From Butyrivibrio sp. M55 (GTDB taxonomy: Bacteria > Bacillota > Clostridia > Lachnospirales > Lachnospiraceae): a stretch of DNA of 64,000 nt. Numbering within the stretch: the stretch's first letter is position 1; each line of letters opens with the position of its first letter. The stretch lies in assembly GCF_900116865.1 (NCBI RefSeq), contig NZ_FPCD01000001.1:62001-126000 (forward strand). Direction: 5' to 3'. Below are positions 32,192 to 41,433 of the stretch, piece by piece. The translations under genes were made by a program, and so were the position numbers. The notes beneath the pieces are model-generated. The model worked only from the letters and a program-made list of their open reading frames with translations. It was not told the origin of the DNA and made no database searches.

Positions 32192-33237
32192 GTGAGATTA
32201 CAGAACTTAGATTAGCGCTTACTGCTGAGGATGAGCGCAATATATTCGGCGGAAACGACAGCTATATCCGCAAGATTGAAGACAGTCTTCATGTTGAGAT
32301 CATCGACAGAAACGGTGAGCTTCGCATAATCGGTGAAAAAGAGGGAGCAAACAAGGCTTCAAGTATTATAAGAGAACTTGTTCAGCTTTCAAGGAGAGGC
32401 TCGAATATTGAAGAGCAGAGCGTTGATTACGCAATCTCATTAAAAGAAGATGCCGCTAAGAACAAGGATGTTGCACAGAATGACAATGTTCTTGTTGATA
32501 TAGACAGAGATATAATCTGTCATACGATTTCGGGTAAACCTATTAAACCCAAGACTCTCGGACAGAAGAAATACATTGATGCGATCAGAAATAAGATGAT
32601 CGTTTTCGGACTCGGACCTGCCGGAACGGGTAAGACTTATCTTGCCATGGCTATGGCGATAACGGCGTTTCAAAGGGAAGAGGTCAGCAGGATCATTTTG
32701 ACAAGACCAGCGATTGAGGCAGGAGAGAAGCTCGGATTTTTGCCGGGTGACTTACAGAGTAAGGTTGATCCTTATTTAAGACCTTTATACGATGCTCTTT
32801 ATCAGATAATGGGCACTGAGAATTTTATCAAGAATATGGAAAAAGGGCTTATTGAAGTTGCGCCTCTTGCGTATATGAGAGGAAGAACTTTGGATAACGC
32901 TTTTATAATTCTCGATGAGGCACAGAATACAACACCTGCGCAGATGAAGATGTTTCTTACACGAATCGGATTCGGTTCAAAGGTTATCATCACAGGTGAT
33001 GCGACTCAGAAGGATCTTTCAGCAGATGTCAGATCCGGACTTGAGATTGCGGGAAATGTCTTAAAGGGAATTGATGATATAGCTTTTTGTACACTTACCA
33101 GCAGCGATGTTGTGAGACATCCGCTTGTTCAGAAGATTGTTAAGGCTTATGAAGATTATGAGAAGAAAGCCGAAAACAAGAAGAAAAAGAAGTCTATACA
33201 AAAATTGGAGAAGCGTTCAGACAATGGCAAACGATAA
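32188..33237 (+). CDS. phoH: PhoH family ATPase
   Basis: 349 residues: an N-terminal KH-like region (about 1-105), then the PhoH ATPase with Walker A GLGPAGTGKTYLAM and Walker B FIILDEAQNTTPAQMKMFLTR. PhoH proteins are RNA-linked ATPases of unclear role. In Firmicutes phoH, pgpH and ybeY form a conserved block tied to rRNA maturation and c-di-AMP turnover, and the order is the same here. It overlaps rlmH by 4 bases and the next gene by 14 bases. Confidence 0.93.
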   Translation: MSEITELRLALTAEDERNIFGGNDSYIRKIEDSLHVEIIDRNGELRIIGEKEGANKASSIIRELVQLSRRGSNIEEQSVDYAISLKEDAAKNKDVAQNDNVLVDIDRDIICHTISGKPIKPKTLGQKKYIDAIRNKMIVFGLGPAGTGKTYLAMAMAITAFQREEVSRIILTRPAIEAGEKLGFLPGDLQSKVDPYLRPLYDALYQIMGTENFIKNMEKGLIEVAPLAYMRGRTLDNAFIILDEAQNTTPAQMKMFLTRIGFGSKVIITGDATQKDLSADVRSGLEIAGNVLKGIDDIAFCTLTSSDVVRHPLVQKIVKAYEDYEKKAENKKKKKSIQKLEKRSDNGKR

Positions 33238-34435
33238 GATTTCGAATGTGAAAGTCAAATTGTTATATGCGGCAATGCTTATTTTTACAGGAGTTATTGT
33301 ATTTGCTTTTTCTTTTTTCACGGATAAAAGCTATGAAGCTACTTTGAGAAACACGATCGTATCCGTAGCCATCGCGGGGACAATTGTTTTTATGCTTGTT
33401 GATGCCGTGGCTGACGGACAGAACAGATTGTTATATGATAACAATGAGGTGAGAAACCGCTTTGTTGCGGGATATTTTGTTGCACTCATTTTGGCATGTG
33501 TATTCAGCCTGATACCTAATGTGTTTTGGCCGTACATGTCACTTTTTGTTATGCTTGCACTTTTTTCAAATACGGAGATCGGTATGATAACAGGCGTAGG
33601 CCTTGTTTCGATTTCTGTCATGCTCGAAAAAAACGGAGGATGCGGAGAGTTATTTATGTATATCCTTGCCGGAGCGGTTGCTATAGCAATGTTCAGGGAC
33701 TTGGAAGAAGATACCGAGATAGGTATTCCGACATTTATTTCTCTTATGATGCAGGCGGTATTTTTGATTGCATATAACGTATTGTTCCAGAACAGAACTT
33801 TTTCCGTAATCCTGCTTGTTTCACCGGCCATCAATATTATGCTCAATCTTACCATCCTTCTTATATTCCTGAATATTTTCGGTGTTTATGTTATAAGACG
33901 GACAAATGATATGTATATGGTAATCAATGATGCGGATTTCCCGCTTCTTGTTACTCTCAAGGAAAATAATAAAGACGAATATTACAGAGCCATCCATACG
34001 GCATATATTGCCGAGAGAATGGCGCTTGGATTAAATATAAATGCAAGAGCGGTCAAGAACTGTTCTTATTATCACAGGATAGGTGTGCTTGAAGGAAAGA
34101 CGGAATGGGATGATGTCAAACATATCTATACGGATAACAGCTTCCCGACGGAGGCGATGAATTTTTTACATGATTATATCGAACCTAAAAAGAATGAGCC
34201 CAAATCCAAGGAGGCACTTGTTGTCAGACTTGGCGAAATGCTTATTGCGTCCATAATGTATCTTCTTAAAAAAGATAAGGATGCGAAGATTGATTATGAC
34301 AATCTTATCGATTCGATAATAGACAAAAAAATTTCCGAAGGTGAACTTAAAGATTATGATGTCACGTTCAGGGAACTTGAAGTTATGAAGAAGATAATGA
34401 AAAAGGAGAAGCTTTACTATGACTTTTTGCGTTGA
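33224..34435 (+). CDS. Shortened PgpH-like membrane protein with degenerate HD domain
   Basis: 403 residues starting at ATG 33224 (GGAG about 13 bases upstream). About seven membrane helices (residues ~13-225) precede a cytosolic C-terminal domain. Position between phoH and ybeY and the C-terminal pattern LIDSIIDKKISEGELKDYDV identify it as the PgpH/YqfF c-di-AMP phosphodiesterase position. It lacks the large extracellular 7TMR-HDED domain; typical members are about 700 residues. The HD site is broken: His258 is kept, but the HD pair reads His284-Arg285, the later HHG reads HDY (316-318), and the AD motif reads LG. It is probably not a phosphodiesterase; it may bind nucleotide or serve structurally. 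Confidence 0.8.
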   Translation: MANDKISNVKVKLLYAAMLIFTGVIVFAFSFFTDKSYEATLRNTIVSVAIAGTIVFMLVDAVADGQNRLLYDNNEVRNRFVAGYFVALILACVFSLIPNVFWPYMSLFVMLALFSNTEIGMITGVGLVSISVMLEKNGGCGELFMYILAGAVAIAMFRDLEEDTEIGIPTFISLMMQAVFLIAYNVLFQNRTFSVILLVSPAINIMLNLTILLIFLNIFGVYVIRRTNDMYMVINDADFPLLVTLKENNKDEYYRAIHTAYIAERMALGLNINARAVKNCSYYHRIGVLEGKTEWDDVKHIYTDNSFPTEAMNFLHDYIEPKKNEPKSKEALVVRLGEMLIASIMYLLKKDKDAKIDYDNLIDSIIDKKISEGELKDYDVTFRELEVMKKIMKKEKLYYDFLR

Positions 34436-34922
34436 AAATGAGACGGGAGCTGTTTTTGATTTTGATCCCGAGGAAGTTGCGACGCTTGTTGCAAAAGAAG
34501 TCTTAAGGTCAGAGGGGTGTGACAGGGAAGTTGAGATAAGTCTCACGATCACCAATGATGAGGGAATACAGGAGCTTAACAGAGAATTCAGGGAAATAGA
34601 CAGGCCGACGGATGTTCTTTCTTTTCCCAATGTCTCATATGAGGAACCGGGGGATTTTTCCGTTATGGAGGGAGAGCAGGAGGTCGATCTTCTCAATCAC
34701 GATACAGGAAATATTATGTTTGGCGATATTGTTGTGAACGAGGACAGGGTTAGAAGTCAGGCTGAAGAATACGGTCACAGCACAAAGAGGGAATTTGCTT
34801 TTCTCATCGCTCACAGCATGCTTCATCTGTGCGGTTACGACCACATGGAGGAAGATGAAGCAAAGGTAATGGAAAAGAAACAGAGCGATGTTCTTAATAC
34901 ACTTGGAATAACAAGAGACTGA
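34419..34922 (+). CDS. ybeY: Endoribonuclease YbeY, rRNA maturation factor
   Basis: 167-residue zinc protein needed for 16S rRNA 3' processing and ribosome quality control. The metal motif HSMLHLCGYDH (H-x3-H-x5-H) and REIDRPTDVLSFP are plain. It overlaps the upstream PgpH-like gene by 17 bases, so the two are translated together. Confidence 0.95.
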   Translation: MTFCVENETGAVFDFDPEEVATLVAKEVLRSEGCDREVEISLTITNDEGIQELNREFREIDRPTDVLSFPNVSYEEPGDFSVMEGEQEVDLLNHDTGNIMFGDIVVNEDRVRSQAEEYGHSTKREFAFLIAHSMLHLCGYDHMEEDEAKVMEKKQSDVLNTLGITRD

Positions 34923-34946
34923 AAATAATACAATTGGAGATCAAAC

Positions 34947-36578
34947 ATGAAAAAGTACTACGAAGAAAAAAGAATAAGACCCGATGTGCTTACAGCCGCT
35001 GTATATTGGGCAATCATAATACTTATGTTATATGAGGTTGTTGCAATTAGAATTTACGGAGAAAAGGGAGCAGGTTATTCTGCGGGTTCTCTTGCGATAT
35101 TCTTTGCATTTTATTGTTCTTTTGTTCTTGCCGTGCAGAAGGCCGTATGGGTAATGGTACGAGTAAGAGCAAGAAAATCCCAGTACAAAAATGCTGAGGA
35201 GAACATGAAGAAATCACTTAAGATATTTGCATTTACCGGTGTTCTTGTGACAGTGGTATTTACTGTTATCGGAATCAACTTTTCCGATCTTTTGCTTGGT
35301 TCCAAATGGGGAAGATTTCAGTTCCTTATTTCTACTTTTTCAGTTTTGTTCCTGTGTGTTCAGGGTGTTGTAAGAGGATATCTTCAGGGAGTCGGATATA
35401 CCAAGCCTATCGTTATTTCCGATGCCTTGATGGCAATCGTGGCATTTCTTGTCGGAACTTTGTTTTCTGCGGTTATGTACGGATACGGACTTAAAGTAAA
35501 TACACTTATGCACATTGAGGAATTCAGTGCGGTATACGGTTCGACCGGAATGACTATCGGACTTTTTGTCGCATCGATCGTGGGACTTGTTCATACATCC
35601 GTAAGCTTTTACGTAAGAAGAAATGAGCTTGAAGAGATCGGAAAAAGAAGTGCTCCCAGATATGTTGACAGTAAGAATGACGTAATGTCGGGACTTAGAC
35701 CTATTCTCTTCATGTATGCTTCACCCGGAATAGCTCTTTTGGTCGATCAGGTCTTTTACATGATCCATCACAGAACTGTCGGAAGCAAGGCGGATCCTAT
35801 TTATAACTACGGTATTTATGCGGGAAGAACTATTCCCATCGTAATAACATGTTCGCTTCTTTGCTGTCTTCCTTTCCTTATCGAGTGGAACAGGATAAGA
35901 GCGAGATTCGAGAGAGACGAGCCCGAGAATGCGGGAGAGAAGCTTTCTAGATTTGTAAAACACTTTATTGAGATCACGGTTCCGGCCGCGCTTCTTATCT
36001 TTACACTGGCTCCGTCTATCGATACGGTTGTTTACTGGAAGGGAAATGATTTCAGTGTTGAGCTTTTGAGAGCAGCAAGCTGTCTTGTTATTCTTGTTCC
36101 TTTTGCGATTTTCTTTTCATGGATATTGTTCCATGCAGGTAAGTCTATCCTTATCGTTTTCGGACTTGGAATAACATGGCTTGTTCATATCGCGATGCTT
36201 TTTGCATGTGCGAGTGTAGGAAACATCGGATTGTACGGAGTTTTGATTCCTGTTATCGTTTCGTTCTTCGTATATGATGTTCTTTCGCTTATTGTATTTA
36301 AGAAAATGCTTAATGCAAATTATGCGCTTGCGGTCAACTTTGTAAAAACGCTTGTTGCAGCTGCTGTTGCAGGATTTGTTGTATTTTTGATCGATATGGC
36401 TTTGGCTAAGAATATAGGTGAGGTTCTTACATTTATAATCTGCGCGCCTGTTTTCTATGTTGTATATCTTGCAATTATGGTTATGACCGGAAGTATTGAT
36501 GAGAGGGAACTTCGCAGTATCCCTTTGGGCAAGTACTTTAAGTCACTGCCTGTTTTTATCAAGACTGACGAAGCGTAA
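34947..36578 (+). CDS. Polysaccharide/lipid II flippase-like protein (MOP superfamily)
   Basis: 543 residues with roughly fourteen membrane helices and a helical cytoplasmic linker (about 70-90). The pattern resembles SpoVB/MurJ-type exporters of the MOP superfamily (TKPIVISDALMAIVAFLVGTLFS; RGYLQGVGYTKP is the usual repeat near helix 4). Likely moves an undecaprenyl-linked glycan across the membrane. Which one (lipid II, capsule or teichoic precursors) is open. It follows ybeY by 24 bases. Confidence 0.75.
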   Translation: MKKYYEEKRIRPDVLTAAVYWAIIILMLYEVVAIRIYGEKGAGYSAGSLAIFFAFYCSFVLAVQKAVWVMVRVRARKSQYKNAEENMKKSLKIFAFTGVLVTVVFTVIGINFSDLLLGSKWGRFQFLISTFSVLFLCVQGVVRGYLQGVGYTKPIVISDALMAIVAFLVGTLFSAVMYGYGLKVNTLMHIEEFSAVYGSTGMTIGLFVASIVGLVHTSVSFYVRRNELEEIGKRSAPRYVDSKNDVMSGLRPILFMYASPGIALLVDQVFYMIHHRTVGSKADPIYNYGIYAGRTIPIVITCSLLCCLPFLIEWNRIRARFERDEPENAGEKLSRFVKHFIEITVPAALLIFTLAPSIDTVVYWKGNDFSVELLRAASCLVILVPFAIFFSWILFHAGKSILIVFGLGITWLVHIAMLFACASVGNIGLYGVLIPVIVSFFVYDVLSLIVFKKMLNANYALAVNFVKTLVAAAVAGFVVFLIDMALAKNIGEVLTFIICAPVFYVVYLAIMVMTGSIDERELRSIPLGKYFKSLPVFIKTDEA

Positions 36579-36589
36579 GAGGATTTAGT

Positions 36590-37819
36590 GTGAGTAAAAA
36601 AGTGTATGTTGCAGGCGGCGGCGCTGCGGGAATGTGTGCTGCGATCTATGCGGCAAGAAACGGCGCCGATGTGACGATTGTTGAGAAGAATACAAGACTT
36701 GGAAAAAAGCTTTCCGTTACGGGAAACGGAAGATGTAATCTTACCAATCTCGATATGCGCCCGGAATATTACAATAAGGCTGCAGAGGGAAGGATGAAGA
36801 ACTGGCTTTCACTCTACGGACCCGAAGAGACGATAAAGTTTTTTAAATCACTAGGTGTGATAGTAAAGAGTGAGAACGGTTATATCTATCCAATTTCGGG
36901 ACAGGCTTCTACGGTTGTTAATGCGCTCATAAACGAGCTAAACAGACTTAATGTGAATGTTGTTACGGAAAGTCAGGTTAAGGCTGTAAAAAAGGCCGAA
37001 AACGGCAAATCGCCGTATGTGCTTGTTACCAATAAGGATAAGTACGAAGCCGATGCTGTTATTCTTGCACTTGGATCTCTTTCGGGAGCAAAGAGTACAA
37101 TGTCAACCGGCGACGGATATTATATCTGCAAGCAGCTTGGAATGAGTTTAAAAGATACATATCCCGCGCTTGTCGGATTTAAGTGTGAGGATGACGGGAC
37201 CATGCCGGATGCGGGAGTAAGGGCTTTGGCCAGGATTTCTTTTTATCTTGGAGAAGAACTTTTAACTTCCGAGATCGGAGAACTGCAGATATCAAAGGAC
37301 GGTATTTCCGGTATTCCCGTTATGCAGGCGAGCAGGGAGATAATAAAGTTTGTGACCGAGAAAAAGCCTGTGGTTGCTTCTGCAGATTTTTTCCCTGAGT
37401 ATGACGAAGAAGATTTCGAAGCTCTTAAACGTGATATGTATAAGCTTCGTGATAACAGGACGCTTGAGGAGTTTTTGCTTGGTTTTGCAAACAGCAATAT
37501 AAATTCGATGGTGCTTAAGAAGATGAAACTTTCGCAGAGCATGCATATGAAGAATATTGCAGACAGCATGGTATCGTGTATACTGGACAGGTACAGAGAT
37601 ATACGTTTTAATCTTACGGATAGCTATGGATATATCCAGTCGCAGGTTACGACGGGCGGAATGAGCCTTGGTGATATCGGCAATGATATGGCTGTAGCGG
37701 GCTATCCCGGAGTATACTGTGTCGGAGAGCTTCTTGATGTTGACGGAAGGTGCGGAGGATACAATCTTCAGTTTGCATGGACGAGCGGAAGCATAGCCGG
37801 TACAGCCGCTTCAATGTAA
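36590..37819 (+). CDS. BaiN/HI0933-family FAD oxidoreductase
   Basis: 409 residues beginning at GTG 36590 behind AGAGG. The N-terminal FAD-binding motif is VAGGGAAGMCAAIYAA, with VTGNGRCNLTN next. C-terminal VGELLDVDGRCGGYNLQFAW is the family end signature. The family is widespread in gut Firmicutes; one member (BaiN) reduces bile-acid intermediates, but most are uncharacterised, so no bile-acid role should be read into this gene. It starts 11 bases after the flippase gene. Confidence 0.9.
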   Translation: MSKKVYVAGGGAAGMCAAIYAARNGADVTIVEKNTRLGKKLSVTGNGRCNLTNLDMRPEYYNKAAEGRMKNWLSLYGPEETIKFFKSLGVIVKSENGYIYPISGQASTVVNALINELNRLNVNVVTESQVKAVKKAENGKSPYVLVTNKDKYEADAVILALGSLSGAKSTMSTGDGYYICKQLGMSLKDTYPALVGFKCEDDGTMPDAGVRALARISFYLGEELLTSEIGELQISKDGISGIPVMQASREIIKFVTEKKPVVASADFFPEYDEEDFEALKRDMYKLRDNRTLEEFLLGFANSNINSMVLKKMKLSQSMHMKNIADSMVSCILDRYRDIRFNLTDSYGYIQSQVTTGGMSLGDIGNDMAVAGYPGVYCVGELLDVDGRCGGYNLQFAWTSGSIAGTAASM

Positions 37820-37843
37820 GAATGCACAGAAATCAGGAATTAT

Positions 37844-39547
37844 ATGATAAGAATCAATCAGATAAAAATACTTAACGACGGTAATAATATACGTAGTCAC
37901 GAGGAGCTTTGCGATGTCTTAAAGAAAAAGGCAGCAAAGCTTTTGCGTATAACGGAAAATGATATTGAAGATCTTGTTATAATGCGTCAGTCGATTGATG
38001 CAAGGAAAAAACCTCAGATAGTGGATGTCTTTATGGTTGATGTTTCCGTAAAGAGAGCTTTGGATAAAAAATCTGAGGAAAAGATCGTTTCCAGATTGAA
38101 AGATAAAGGAATTTCGGTTGTGACTCCCGTTATTTACAATTTCTTGGAAAAAGCGGGAATTGAGGGAGAAATACCTTCAAAAGCAGCCGGTGCAAAGATT
38201 GCCGTTATCGGATCGGGACCCGCGGGACTTTTTTGCGCATATATGCTTGCTTCAAACGGCTTTAAGCCTGTTGTGTTTGAAAGAGGAGCCGATGTCGACA
38301 AAAGGCAGGAGATAGTAGAAAAGTTTTGGGAGACGGGAAAGCTTGATACCCGCACGAATGTCCAGTTCGGAGAAGGCGGAGCGGGAACATTTTCTGACGG
38401 CAAATTAAATACGATGGTAAAAGATAAGGACGGAAGAGGAAGAAAAGCGTTGTCCTTGTTTACGACTTTCGGTGCAGATAGTAAGATAATGTATGACGCA
38501 AAGCCTCATATCGGAACGGACGTACTTAGAAACGTCGTTAAGAATATGAGAAATGAGATCATTTCTCTGGGAGGCGAGTTCAGGTTTGAGACGCAGGTGA
38601 CTGATATCCTTACGGATGAAAGCGGCGCCGTAAAAGCGGTTGTTGCAAACGGCAAAGAGCTTCCTTTTGATGTAGCTGTTCTTGCTATCGGACACAGCGC
38701 GAGAGATACTTTTTCAATGCTGAAAGACAGGAAAGTATCTATGCAGAAGAAGCCTTTTGCTGTGGGATTTAGGGTTGAGCATCCTCAGAAACTGATAAAT
38801 CTTTCCCAGTACGGAATTGAGGAACCAAAGTCTCTTCCCGTAGCTTCATACAAACTTGTTATGAATACAAAAGAGGGACGCGGTGTTTATTCTTTTTGCA
38901 TGTGCCCCGGAGGGTATGTCGTAAATGCATCATCCGAAGAGGGAAGACTTGCGGTAAACGGAATGAGTTACAGCAAGAGAGATTCAGAGAATGCCAATTC
39001 AGCCATTATTATCACGGTCGACCCCAAGGATTTCGGATCGGATGATATACTTGCAGGTGTTGAGTTTCAGAGAAGGCTTGAAGAAAAGGCATATGAGCTT
39101 GGAAAAGGCAAGATTCCCGTTGAGTACTACGAAGATTTTAAGAAGGCGGTAGCATCGGACGGTGGAGCCAATGAAGAAAATAATCTGAAAGAACCTGTGA
39201 GATTCAGGGATGTGTGCAAGCCTTGTATGAAGGGCGCGTATACTTTTTCAAATGTTCATGAGATTTTACCGGACGATCTTAATAAATCCTTTGTTGAAGG
39301 AATGGAGAAGTTCGGTACAATGATAAAGGGATATAATTCACCGGATGCTCTTATCGCCGGTGTTGAAACAAGAACTTCGTCTCCTGTAAGGATTAATCGC
39401 ACGGAAAACGGTGAGTCGGAAAATATTAAAGGACTTTATCCGTGCGGTGAAGGAGCCGGATATGCAGGCGGAATCATGTCTGCAGCGATGGATGGTATCA
39501 AGATAGCCGAATTTATTGCAAAAAAATTAGTAGAAACTTTGCGCTGA
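37844..39547 (+). CDS. Uncharacterised FAD-dependent dehydrogenase (COG2509 type)
   Basis: 567 residues. An N-terminal ferredoxin-like/THUMP-like segment of about 100 residues (KAAKLLRITENDIEDL) precedes the FAD domain starting IAVIGSGPAGLFCAYMLASNG (about 120-140). FGEGGAGTFSDGKLNT and the ending YPCGEGAGYAGGIMSAAMDG are highly conserved in this family, whose substrate is unknown. It follows the BaiN-like flavoprotein by 24 bases; two adjacent flavoproteins with no known shared pathway. Confidence 0.87.
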   Translation: MIRINQIKILNDGNNIRSHEELCDVLKKKAAKLLRITENDIEDLVIMRQSIDARKKPQIVDVFMVDVSVKRALDKKSEEKIVSRLKDKGISVVTPVIYNFLEKAGIEGEIPSKAAGAKIAVIGSGPAGLFCAYMLASNGFKPVVFERGADVDKRQEIVEKFWETGKLDTRTNVQFGEGGAGTFSDGKLNTMVKDKDGRGRKALSLFTTFGADSKIMYDAKPHIGTDVLRNVVKNMRNEIISLGGEFRFETQVTDILTDESGAVKAVVANGKELPFDVAVLAIGHSARDTFSMLKDRKVSMQKKPFAVGFRVEHPQKLINLSQYGIEEPKSLPVASYKLVMNTKEGRGVYSFCMCPGGYVVNASSEEGRLAVNGMSYSKRDSENANSAIIITVDPKDFGSDDILAGVEFQRRLEEKAYELGKGKIPVEYYEDFKKAVASDGGANEENNLKEPVRFRDVCKPCMKGAYTFSNVHEILPDDLNKSFVEGMEKFGTMIKGYNSPDALIAGVETRTSSPVRINRTENGESENIKGLYPCGEGAGYAGGIMSAAMDGIKIAEFIAKKLVETLR

Positions 39548-39570
39548 TTCAAATACAATGGAAGGTACCG

Positions 39571-40173
39571 ATGGAAAAAGACTTAATACGAAAAGATGTC
39601 TTACAAAAAAGAGATGAACTCAGTATATATAAGATTGAGGTGAAAAGCAGGGAGATATTCGAGGAACTTATCACAAGACCCGAGTATGCCGAAGCCTCAA
39701 ATATTCTTATTTATGCTTCTGTCAGAAATGAAGTTAAGACGGATGAGATTATCCTTGATGCGCTTGCGCTGGGGAAAAGAGTTTTTTGCCCTAAGGTTAC
39801 AGATAAGAAAAATGGCATAATGAAGTTCGTCAGAATTTACGAGCCCGAAAACCTTGTTCCCGGTGATTATGGCCTTATGGAGCCGGAGATTAAGGAGGAT
39901 AGCGAGATATTCGATCCGGATTTTTATGCCGATGAATCAAATGTTCGCCGGATAGATGGTGAGAACGCCGGAAAGACGATGGTTATCGTTCCGGGAGTTG
40001 CTTTTGATGAAAAAGGCAACAGGATAGGTTACAAGGGAGGATTCTACGACAGATTTCTATCCAAAGTAAGCTACGCCGATACTGTGGCACTTTGCTATAA
40101 GATTCAGATTGTTGATGAGATTATACCGAGTGAGCATGATATTCCCGTAAAGAGTATCATTCACGAGAAATAA
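39571..40173 (+). CDS. 5-formyltetrahydrofolate cyclo-ligase
   Basis: 200 residues; uses ATP to turn 5-formyl-THF into 5,10-methenyl-THF, returning stored folate to one-carbon metabolism. Seen: KDVLQKRDEL with the ATP-binding basic residues, and the closing GVAFDEKGNRIGYKGGFYDRFL motif. A short insert (about 110-130) lies before that motif. Fits with folate use by the MetH-like enzyme, though the genes are far apart. Confidence 0.93.
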   Translation: MEKDLIRKDVLQKRDELSIYKIEVKSREIFEELITRPEYAEASNILIYASVRNEVKTDEIILDALALGKRVFCPKVTDKKNGIMKFVRIYEPENLVPGDYGLMEPEIKEDSEIFDPDFYADESNVRRIDGENAGKTMVIVPGVAFDEKGNRIGYKGGFYDRFLSKVSYADTVALCYKIQIVDEIIPSEHDIPVKSIIHEK

Positions 40174-40191
40174 AGGAGCTGGAGAACATAG

Positions 40192-41433
40192 ATGGAACTT
40201 ATTGAGATTTGCAAAAAAGCTAAAAAAGTAAAATACGAGATTCAGTGTCTTACTACGAAAGAGAAAAATGATGCTCTTATTGCGGTTGCGGATAAGCTTG
40301 TTGCGGAAGCGGACAGCATTATCGCTGCAAATGCAAAGGATTATGAGAGAGGCGTTTCAAACGGAATGAATAAAGGCCTTTTGGACAGACTTCTTCTTGA
40401 TAAAAAAAGAATTGAAGCTATGGCAGAGGGGCTTAGGCAGGTTGCGGCTCTTCCGGATCCCGTAGGAGAAGTTATCGATAGCTTTGAGCGTCCCAATGGT
40501 CTGAAAATAAAAAAAGTAAGGGTTCCTATGGGCGTTATCGGTATAATTTACGAAGCGAGGCCCAATGTTACCGCGGATGCTTTTGCGCTTACATTTAAAG
40601 CGGGTAATGCCGTTGTTTTAAAAGGTGGAAGTGATGCGATAGACAGTAATATTCAAATTGCTAATGTTATGAGAGCTGCACTTGGGAAATGCGGCATCAA
40701 TCCCGATGCGATACAGCTCATTGAAGATACAGACAGAGCGGTTACAACTAAGTTTATGCAGATGAATGAGTACATAGATGTTCTTATTCCCAGAGGTAGT
40801 GCAAGACTTATAAATGCCGTTGTTGAAAATTCTACGATTCCCGTAATCGAGACCGGAACGGGCAATTGTCACATCTATGTCGATAAGGATGCCGATATTG
40901 ACAAAGCGATCCCTATCATTATCAATGCCAAAACTCAGAGAATAGGCGTATGTAACGCTGCTGAGTCCCTGGTTGTCCATGAGGATATTAAAGACAGATT
41001 CCTTCCTCTTTTTGAGAAAGCAATGAACGAGCATAACGTTGAGATAAGAGGCGACGAAGAGAGCCGCAAGCTTATGAACAGTGCTGTTTCTGCTACTGAA
41101 GAGGACTTTGGAAAAGAGTTCCTTGATTATATTATTTCTGTAAAGACGGTTAAGAACGTCGATGAAGCCATTGAACATATAAATAAGTACAACACAAGCC
41201 ACTCCGATTGCATTATCACGGAGAACGAAGAGAGTGCAAAGAGATTTCTTGACAGAGTGGATTCGGCTTGCGTATATGTAAATGCTTCAACAAGATTTAC
41301 AGACGGATTTGAATTTGGATTCGGAGCCGAAATTGGTATAAGCACACAGAAGCTTCATGCGCGCGGACCTATGGGGCTTAAAGAGCTTACATCATACAAG
41401 TATCAAATTACCGGAGAGGGGCAGATCAGATAA
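40192..41433 (+). CDS. proA: Glutamate-5-semialdehyde dehydrogenase
   Basis: 413 residues; reduces glutamyl phosphate to glutamate semialdehyde in proline synthesis. The catalytic Cys sits in TQRIGVCNAAESLVVH. The cofactor segment GVIGIIYEARPNVTADAFAL and the end FGFGAEIGISTQKLHARGPMGL are textbook. proB is not next to it here. Its last base overlaps the aldolase start at 41433. Confidence 0.96.
   Translation: MELIEICKKAKKVKYEIQCLTTKEKNDALIAVADKLVAEADSIIAANAKDYERGVSNGMNKGLLDRLLLDKKRIEAMAEGLRQVAALPDPVGEVIDSFERPNGLKIKKVRVPMGVIGIIYEARPNVTADAFALTFKAGNAVVLKGGSDAIDSNIQIANVMRAALGKCGINPDAIQLIEDTDRAVTTKFMQMNEYIDVLIPRGSARLINAVVENSTIPVIETGTGNCHIYVDKDADIDKAIPIIINAKTQRIGVCNAAESLVVHEDIKDRFLPLFEKAMNEHNVEIRGDEESRKLMNSAVSATEEDFGKEFLDYIISVKTVKNVDEAIEHINKYNTSHSDCIITENEESAKRFLDRVDSACVYVNASTRFTDGFEFGFGAEIGISTQKLHARGPMGLKELTSYKYQITGEGQIR

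Noticed and set aside
33125-33223. N-terminal extension of the PgpH-like gene into phoH
   Set aside because: The extension is Arg/Lys-rich out-of-frame phoH sequence. ATG 33224 has a ribosome site and starts like a membrane protein.
36590-37819. Bile-acid reductase role for the BaiN-like flavoprotein
   Set aside because: The family is broad and no other bai gene is present; name similarity alone is not evidence.
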